DNA from: Rhodospirillales bacterium
GTDB taxonomy: Bacteria > Pseudomonadota > Alphaproteobacteria > Acetobacterales > Acetobacteraceae
Length of the DNA: 47,151 bases
NCBI GenBank assembly: GCA_028869595.1
Contig: JAGWRU010000209.1
Coordinates: forward strand, 1 to 47,151
Direction of reading: 5' to 3'
Shown: one piece after another, positions 42,356-47,151 of the stretch
Numbering within the stretch: the first letter of the stretch is position 1
How the letters are laid out: the number at the start of each line of letters is the position of its first letter
Translations under genes and position numbers: made by a program
The notes under the pieces: model-generated
What the model saw: the letters and a program-made list of their open reading frames with translations, nothing else
Databases searched by the model: none
What the model was told of the DNA's origin: nothing

Positions 42356-43483
42356 ATGGATCGACCGCCCGCCGCGTCCGATACCGTCCGCATTCCCGTC
42401 TGGGATGGCGGGGTGCGGCTGTTTCACTGGACGCTGCTCGGCGCTGTCGGCATCGCCCTGGCGACCGGGCTGCTGTCGCATATTCTGTGGCTGCGCCTGC
42501 ATCTGATCGCCGGCGTCGCGGTCGCGCCGCTGCTGCTGTGGCGGCTGATCTGGGGCGGGCTGGGCAGCCGCCATGCCCGTTTCGCCGATTTCGCGTATTC
42601 GCCGCGCGCCGTGCTGGCCGATCTGCGCGCCCGTCTGGCCGGGCGGCATCGCCTCTATCTGGGTCATAATCCGCTGGGGGCGATGATGGTGTTCGCCTTG
42701 CTGGCGGTGCTGGCGGCGCTGCTCGCCAGCGGCACGCTCGCGCTGGGCGGCATGCTGAAACAGGGGCCGCTGGCCTTCGCCCTGTCCTATGCGACCGGGC
42801 GGGCGGTGCTGGGCTGGCACAAAATTCTCGGCTGGGCGCTGCTCGGCATGATCCTCGCCCATCTCGGCGGAGTGATCGAGGAAAGCTGGCGCGGCAGGCA
42901 GAATCTGGTCGGCGCGATGATCACCGGCAAGAAGCGCGCGGCGGCGGCGATGGCGCAGCGCAAGCTGGCCGCGCGCACCGGGCTGGCACTGGGCCTGTTC
43001 GCCGTGCTGGCCGTGCTCGGCGCGGGCGGCGTGGTGGCGCTTGCCCGCCTGCCCGGGCGGGGTGTACCGCCCGCCACCCAGGACCCGGTCTATGCCGAGC
43101 AATGCGGCGCCTGCCATATGCCCTATCCGCCGGAACTGGCGCCGGCCGCGGTCTGGCAGGCGCTGCTCGACGATCTGCAGCATCATTTCAGCGCCGATGC
43201 CTCGATGTCGTCCGCGCTGGTCGCGCATATCCGCACCTATCTGCTGGCCAATGCCGCCGAGCATTGGGACACGCTGCCGGCCTGGAGTTTTCGCGCCCGC
43301 GATCCGGCCGATCCGGTGCGCCTGACCGCGACGCCCTTCTGGAAGCGCCGGCATGCGCGCATTCCGGCCGCCGTTTTCGCCAATGCGAAAATCGGCGGCC
43401 GCTCGCAATGCGATGCCTGCCATCGCGATGCCACCACCGGACGCTTCGCGCCGCAGGCGATCCACGTGCCGGTGGCGTGGTAG
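42356..43483 (+). CDS. Cytochrome b561 fused to a diheme cytochrome c domain
   Basis: This 375-residue protein has an N-terminal b561-type domain of about four helices, with heme b His candidates in VRLFHWTL, RLHLIAG, GWHKILGW and LAHLGGV. A fifth helix (about 220-240) leads to a C-terminal diheme c domain with CGACH at 250-254 and CDACH at 352-356. The c domain should lie in the periplasm and pass electrons to or from quinones via the b domain. GGAGGAG 5 bases before the ATG at 42356 fixes the start. The gene stands alone between a divergent glycosyltransferase and a convergent DUF429 gene. ccmB elsewhere in the window shows that c-type hemes are made. Confidence 0.85.
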   Translation: MDRPPAASDTVRIPVWDGGVRLFHWTLLGAVGIALATGLLSHILWLRLHLIAGVAVAPLLLWRLIWGGLGSRHARFADFAYSPRAVLADLRARLAGRHRLYLGHNPLGAMMVFALLAVLAALLASGTLALGGMLKQGPLAFALSYATGRAVLGWHKILGWALLGMILAHLGGVIEESWRGRQNLVGAMITGKKRAAAAMAQRKLAARTGLALGLFAVLAVLGAGGVVALARLPGRGVPPATQDPVYAEQCGACHMPYPPELAPAAVWQALLDDLQHHFSADASMSSALVAHIRTYLLANAAEHWDTLPAWSFRARDPADPVRLTATPFWKRRHARIPAAVFANAKIGGRSQCDACHRDATTGRFAPQAIHVPVAW

Positions 43484-43486
43484 GCG

Positions 43487-44281
43487 TCATCCGCCAGCGT
43501 ACAGCGCCCCGGGCGGCGCGGCTTCGGCCAGCGCCGCCGCCGCCCAACCGGCCAGGAAGCGGCGCGGCGGCAGCACGATCCAGCCATCGGCGCCGCCGAC
43601 CGCAGTGAAATCCCCGGCGGCGAGGCCGAGGGCGGTCAGGGCGCAGATAAAGCCGGCCCGTTCGTCATGATCGCGGATCGCCGCCGGGTCGCCGGCGCTG
43701 CGCCGGCCGGCCAGCAGATGGGCAAGCAGCGCGGCAAGCCGGCCGGCCTCGGCCAGATGGACGAAATACCGGTCCGAGCGATCGGCGCGGCGCACCGGCA
43801 CCGCTTCCGGATCGTCCAGCATCAGGCCGAGAAAGCTGCTGGGGAAGGCTTCGGCGATGGCATGCGCGTCGATCGCGATGGCCGGCTCGGCCGGGCCGAT
43901 CCGCGCCGCCGCCAGCACCGCGCCGGCACAGAGATTGGCCGCCGCGTTCAATTGCCGCCCCAGCGGCGTGCTGGGCTGGCCGGGCTTGCCGATACGTCCG
44001 GCCAGCGCCCGCACGGTCAGGATTTTCTCCGCCAGACGATATTGCGTGGCGGCGGCCAGTCCGGGCAGCAGCGGCCCGTCCAGGGCCACCGCCGCCAGAT
44101 CGCGCCCGCCGGCCAGGGCGGCGATGGCAGCCGCACGCTCCGCCGGTCGCGCGCGAAAGCGGCGGAGCGTCCATGTCACCTGCGTCGGCGTCCAGTCCAG
44201 CCGGCACAGCGCGCTGGAGGCGCGGGTGGTGGAAAATCCGACATCGATGCCCAGCACCGAACCGGTGGGCGGGATCGCCAT
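43487..44281 (-). CDS. DUF429 family protein, predicted RNase H-like fold
   Basis: This 264-residue protein begins GSVLGIDVGFST, the Asp-Gly pattern of RNase H-fold/actin-like nucleases, and has VALDGPLLPG about 60 residues later, matching the DUF429 family. It also shows a C-terminal DERAGFICALTALGLA segment that is family-typical. Its substrate and role are unknown, and no partner is nearby. The start at 44281 is chosen because upstream in-frame codons show no conservation. Its 3' end lies 3 bp from that of the convergent cytochrome gene. Confidence 0.7.
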   Translation of the reverse strand: MAIPPTGSVLGIDVGFSTTRASSALCRLDWTPTQVTWTLRRFRARPAERAAAIAALAGGRDLAAVALDGPLLPGLAAATQYRLAEKILTVRALAGRIGKPGQPSTPLGRQLNAAANLCAGAVLAAARIGPAEPAIAIDAHAIAEAFPSSFLGLMLDDPEAVPVRRADRSDRYFVHLAEAGRLAALLAHLLAGRRSAGDPAAIRDHDERAGFICALTALGLAAGDFTAVGGADGWIVLPPRRFLAGWAAAALAEAAPPGALYAGG

Positions 44282-44405
44282 CCATTGCGTCTCCGATTTG
44301 CCGCCTTGCGCCGGTGATGCTACCCCGGGCGCGCCGCATCCATGAAAGGGTCGGTACCGTAATCCGTCCAAGACTGCCCCTTCCTTCCTTGTCCCGACGG
44401 TTTCC

Positions 44406-45107
44406 TTGCAACGCTGGATAAAACGCCTGCTGCCGGTTGTCCTGGTGCTGGCCGTGCTGGGCGGCGGCGTGGCGATGCATGCCGGCCACTGGTTCACCTG
44501 GCAGGCCCTGGCCCGCCACCAGGCCTGGCTGCAGGCCCAGGCCGATGCCCATCCGCTGGCCGCGCCGGCGCTGTTCGTGCTGAGCTACATCGTGCTGGTC
44601 GGCCTGTCGGTGCCGGAGGGCGCGCTGCTGACGATCATCGGCGGCCTGCTGTTCGGCACCAGGCTCGCGACGATCTGCGCAGTGATCGGCTCCACCCTGG
44701 GGGCGGTGCTGCTGCTGCTGATCCTGCGCGTCAGCCTGGCCCCGACGCTGCACGCGCGCGCCGGCCCGCTGCTGGCGCGCATCCGCCCGGGGCTGGAACG
44801 CGACGGGTTCAGCTATCTGCTGACCATCCGCTTGATCCCGGTGGTGCCGTTCTGGCTGGTCAATCTGGCGGCGGGGCTGATCGGCATGCGGTTGCTGCCC
44901 TACGCGGCGGCGACGCTGCTCGGCATCATTCCCTCCACTTTCGTGTTCGCCGCCGTGGGCAGCGGCCTGGGGGAAGTGCTGGCGGCGGGCGGACGGCCCG
45001 ATTTCGGGGTGATGTTTCAGCCGCATGTGCTGGCGCCGATCCTCGGGCTGGCGCTGCTGGCCTTGCTGCCGGTGCTGGTCGGCTGGTGGCGCCGACGGCG
45101 GGGATGA
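44406..45107 (+). CDS. TVP38/TMEM64 (VTT/DedA-like) membrane protein
   Basis: This 233-residue inner-membrane protein has about five to six helices. The VTT core is visible: GLSVPEGALLTIIGGLLFG, STLGAVLLLLILR, and the F-x(n)-RLIPVVPFWLVNLAAGL block ahead of IIPSTFVFAAVGSGLG. Such proteins are lipid scramblases or flippases, for example for undecaprenyl phosphate or phospholipids. No ATG precedes the conserved region, so a TTG at 44406 is taken as the start. No strong ribosome-binding site is seen, so the start is uncertain. It is followed 43 bp later by the patatin gene on the same strand. Confidence 0.8.
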   Translation: MQRWIKRLLPVVLVLAVLGGGVAMHAGHWFTWQALARHQAWLQAQADAHPLAAPALFVLSYIVLVGLSVPEGALLTIIGGLLFGTRLATICAVIGSTLGAVLLLLILRVSLAPTLHARAGPLLARIRPGLERDGFSYLLTIRLIPVVPFWLVNLAAGLIGMRLLPYAAATLLGIIPSTFVFAAVGSGLGEVLAAGGRPDFGVMFQPHVLAPILGLALLALLPVLVGWWRRRRG

Positions 45108-45150
45108 GCGTTATTGCCACGCGTCGCGCCATCGCCGATCCTGCCGCCGC

Positions 45151-46116
45151 ATGACCCGTCCCCCCCGTTCCGCCGGCCGCCCCGATCCCTCCATCGCATC
45201 GCGCCCGCGCGTCGCCCTGGCCCTGCAAGGGGGCGGCGCGCATGGCGCCTTCACTTGGGGCGCGCTCGACCGGCTGCTGGAGGCGGGGTTGCGCTTCGAT
45301 GCGGTGTGCGGCGTCTCCTCTGGCGCGGTGACCGGCACGATGATGGTCCAGGGGCTGGTGCGCGGCGGGCCGGCAGGGGCGCGGGCGGCGATGCGCACCC
45401 TGTGGCGGCGCATCGCCGAGGCCCATAGCCTCAGCCCGCTGCAGGCCGGGCCGCTGGATCGCTGGCTGTTCGGTTGGGATCTGTCGAACGGCCTGCTCTG
45501 GCAGGGGCTGGAGATGACGATGCGGATGTTCAGCCCCGCCCAGCTCAACCCGTTCGGCCATAATCCGCTGCGCGGCCTGCTGGCCGATCTGATCGACCCG
45601 GCGGCGCTGACCGATGCCGCCGCCCTGGCCCTGACGGTTGCCGCCACCGATGTCGCCACCGGCGAGGCGGTCTTGTTCGCCAATGGCGACATCGATATCG
45701 AGGTGCTGCTGGCCAGCACCTGCCTGCCCTTCGTGTTTCCGGCGGTCGCGCTGGGCGGGCGGACGCTGTGGGATGGCGGCTATGCCGGCAATCCGCCGCT
45801 GGCGCCGCTGCTGGCATCGCCGGACGGACCGCCGCAGACACTGATCCTGGTGCGCGCCCAGCCGGTGCGGCGGGCCGGCGTGCCCGATACGCCGGCGGCG
45901 ATCCTCAACCGGTTGAACGAAATCGCCTGCCATAACGTGCTGGCCGCCGAGCTGGCGGCCTTGCCGCAAGGGGTGCGGCTGATCAGCATCGATGCCGATG
46001 CGGCATTGGCCGACCTGCCGATCTCCACCAAGTTCAACGCGGAGGAGGCATTCCTGGACACGTTGTTCGAGGCCGGACGCCACGCCGCCGCCGCCGCGAT
46101 CGAGAGGATGTCATGA
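45151..46116 (+). CDS. Patatin-like phospholipase
   Basis: This 321-residue acyl hydrolase has the patatin oxyanion loop GGGAHGAFTWG, the nucleophile Ser 56 in GVSSG and the catalytic Asp 208 in DGGYAGNPP, making a Ser/Asp dyad. It likely cleaves phospholipid or other acyl esters at the membrane. The start at 45151 is preferred; an open frame upstream to 45025 would overlap the VTT gene. The stop overlaps the next gene start in an ATGA. Confidence 0.88.
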   Translation: MTRPPRSAGRPDPSIASRPRVALALQGGGAHGAFTWGALDRLLEAGLRFDAVCGVSSGAVTGTMMVQGLVRGGPAGARAAMRTLWRRIAEAHSLSPLQAGPLDRWLFGWDLSNGLLWQGLEMTMRMFSPAQLNPFGHNPLRGLLADLIDPAALTDAAALALTVAATDVATGEAVLFANGDIDIEVLLASTCLPFVFPAVALGGRTLWDGGYAGNPPLAPLLASPDGPPQTLILVRAQPVRRAGVPDTPAAILNRLNEIACHNVLAAELAALPQGVRLISIDADAALADLPISTKFNAEEAFLDTLFEAGRHAAAAAIERMS

Positions 46117-46895
46117 GCAGCGCCGCCGATCTGTGGGACCCCGCGCAATATCTGCGTTTCGCCGGAGAGCGCATGCAGCCGGCGCTCGATCTGCTGGCGC
46201 GGGTGCGGCTGGCGGCGCCGCGGCGGGTGGTCGATCTGGGCTGCGGCGCGGGCAATGTCACGGCGCTGCTGGCGGCGCGCTTCGCCGGCGCGGCGGTGGC
46301 CGGGATCGATGCCTCGGCGGCGATGCTGCAACGCGCGCGCGCCGCGGTGCCGGGTGCTGCCTTCGCCGAGGCCGATATCGCGCGCTGGACGCCCGATGCG
46401 CCGGTCGATCTGCTGTTTTCCAACGCCGCCCTGCAATGGCTGGGCGGGCACGCGGCGCTGTTTCCCCATCTGGTGGCAGGGATCGCGCCGGGCGGGGTGA
46501 TGGCGGTGCAGATGCCGGCGATGCATGCCGCGCCGCTGCGCGCGGTGCAGTTGCGCATCGCCGCGCACGGCCCGTGGGCGGCGGCGCTGGCGGAGGTGCA
46601 GGCGGCGGCGCCGATCGGCGATGCGGGGTTCTATCACGATCTGCTGTCGCCGCTTTTCGCCTCGCTGGAGATTTGGGAGACCACCTATCTGCACGTGCTG
46701 CGCGGCCCGGATGCGGTGGTGGAATGGGCCAGCGGCACCAGTCTGCGCCCCTATCTCGACCGGCTGGACGGGCCGATGCGCAATGGGTTCCGCGAGGCCT
46801 ATGCTGCGGCGCTGCGGCCGCATTATCCGGCGCGCCCGGACGGCACCACGCTGCTGCCGTTCCGGCGGATGTTTCTGCTGGGGGTGAAGGCGTAA
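46113..46895 (+). CDS. tam: Trans-aconitate 2-methyltransferase-like SAM methyltransferase
   Basis: This 260-residue cytosolic class I methyltransferase resembles Tam, which methylates trans-aconitate to detoxify it. It shows DLWDPAQYLRFAGERMQPALDLL at the N-terminus, the SAM loop VVDLGCGAGNVT, GIDASAAML (ribose-binding Asp), FSNAALQWL and the Tam-typical C-terminal WASGTSLRPYLDRL. It is coupled by a 4-bp overlap to the patatin gene. The four 16-bp repeats begin 36 bp after its stop. Residue-level specificity was not checked. Confidence 0.85.
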   Translation: MSSAADLWDPAQYLRFAGERMQPALDLLARVRLAAPRRVVDLGCGAGNVTALLAARFAGAAVAGIDASAAMLQRARAAVPGAAFAEADIARWTPDAPVDLLFSNAALQWLGGHAALFPHLVAGIAPGGVMAVQMPAMHAAPLRAVQLRIAAHGPWAAALAEVQAAAPIGDAGFYHDLLSPLFASLEIWETTYLHVLRGPDAVVEWASGTSLRPYLDRLDGPMRNGFREAYAAALRPHYPARPDGTTLLPFRRMFLLGVKA

Positions 46896-46931
46896 GGCTT
46901 ACGCAGCGCGCGGAAGAAACCGGGGGCTGCA

Positions 46932-46995
46932 ATGGAAATCACCGGTCATGGAAATCACCGGTCATGGAAATCACCGGTCATGGAAATCACCGGTC
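46932..46995. repeat. Four tandem copies of a 16-bp repeat
   Basis: The unit ATGGAAATCACCGGTC is repeated four times without change, starting at 46932, 46948, 46964 and 46980. Each unit contains the palindrome ACCGGT. The last copy runs directly into the 5' arm of the hairpin at 46990-47025. The array lies in the gap between tam and the convergent glycine-zipper gene. Confidence 0.95.
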
Positions 46996-47025
46996 CGGCG
47001 GCCTGAGATCAGACCGCCGGACCGG
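46990..47025. terminator. Perfect 12-bp GC-rich hairpin, possible bidirectional terminator
   Basis: CCGGTCCGGCGG (46990-47001) pairs exactly with CCGCCGGACCGG (47014-47025) around a 12-base loop. It sits between the convergent tam gene and the gene at the right edge. No T tract follows on either strand, so intrinsic termination is not assured. It may act as a transcript-end stabiliser. Confidence 0.5.
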
Positions 47026-47039
47026 CGATTGCGGCGAAC

Positions 47040-47151
47040 TCAGTAGGCGCTATAGCCGGGCGGTGGCGGCGGACGCCCATAGCCAGGCGGCGGGGGCGGC
47101 GGCGGACGCTGCGGTGTGGTGACGGCGCCCCCCACGGCGCCGAGCGCGCCG
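47040..47151 (-). CDS. C-terminal end of a glycine-zipper, proline-rich protein, cut by window
   Basis: Only the last 36 codons are visible. They read GALGAVGGAV (a glycine-zipper pattern), then TTPQR, seven prolines, GYGRPPPPPGYSAY and a TGA stop at 47042-47040. Such Gly-rich helices with a Pro/Tyr-rich tail occur in small exported or outer-membrane-associated proteins. The gene continues to the right, so its full function cannot be judged. Confidence 0.6.
   Translation of the reverse strand, partial: GALGAVGGAVTTPQRPPPPPPPGYGRPPPPPGYSAY

Noticed and set aside
46932-46995. CRISPR array
   Set aside because: Units are only 16 bp and directly adjacent with no spacers, and no cas genes are present.
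46932-47006. Micro-ORF of 24 codons formed by the 16-bp repeats
   Set aside because: The repeat happens to start with ATG and keeps a frame open, but there is no clear ribosome-binding site or evidence of selection.

Overview
The window reads as chromosomal DNA of a high-GC alphaproteobacterium, most likely of the Rhodospirillales/Acetobacteraceae type. This is inferred from the roughly 70% GC background, the ribF-ileS-lspA-BamF-like (DUF3035) gene order, a type III ornithine/lysine decarboxylase, a CcmB heme exporter subunit and many ATGA-coupled operons. It was not confirmed by any search. No rRNA, tRNA, CRISPR array, transposase or phage gene was seen. The gene density is very high. The only stretch over 300 bases that may lack a gene is 13656-14203, which holds one doubtful 123-residue ORF and a weak hairpin.

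Layout. 1-3583: 3' end of biotin carboxylase accC, then a Zur-box-controlled znuACB zinc importer. 3686-7390: a small Rieske ferredoxin, two coupled paralogous amidohydrolases and a class I aminotransferase. 7401-13655: a LacI-type regulator facing a five-gene catabolic operon (NtaA-type flavin monooxygenase, flavin reductase, AtuA-like protein, DUF4387 protein, MFS carrier), with two LacI-type operators between them and visibly lower GC than the flanks. 13762-19355: a doubtful small ORF, a duplicated DoxX-like membrane protein, an aldose 1-epimerase broken by an in-frame stop, ccmB directly behind a decarboxylase with a structured leader, and a BrkB/YihY membrane protein.

19305-26097 (minus strand) is a housekeeping run: ribF, ileS, lspA, a BamF-like lipoprotein and pgi. 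26254-27000 is an AT-richer patch with a nucleotidyltransferase-like protein lacking one catalytic Asp and a 73-residue orphan. 27045-30600: an M20 peptidase, then an AlgI-type O-acyltransferase overlapping an SGNH-like partner. 30597-35589: an ArgE-like M20 deacylase diverging from a coupled trio (threonine-synthase-like lyase, M81/MlrC metallopeptidase, D-threonine-aldolase-like enzyme), which looks like an uncharacterised amino-acid-derivative pathway.

35576-42263 (minus strand): three ATGA-coupled genes for surface-glycan assembly (a two-domain GT2 protein, a polytopic membrane protein, and a 987-residue sulfotransferase-GT2-GT2 fusion). 42356-46895: a cytochrome b561 / diheme cytochrome c fusion, a DUF429 protein, a TVP38/DedA-like membrane protein, a patatin phospholipase and a trans-aconitate-methyltransferase-like enzyme. 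46932-47025: four tandem 16-bp repeats running into a perfect 12-bp hairpin. The right edge cuts a glycine-zipper/proline-rich protein on the minus strand.

The strongest candidates for undescribed biology are the flavin monooxygenase/AtuA/DUF4387 operon with its paired operators and the lyase/M81/D-threonine-aldolase trio. Next come the Rieske-amidohydrolase pair and the sulfotransferase-glycosyltransferase fusion.
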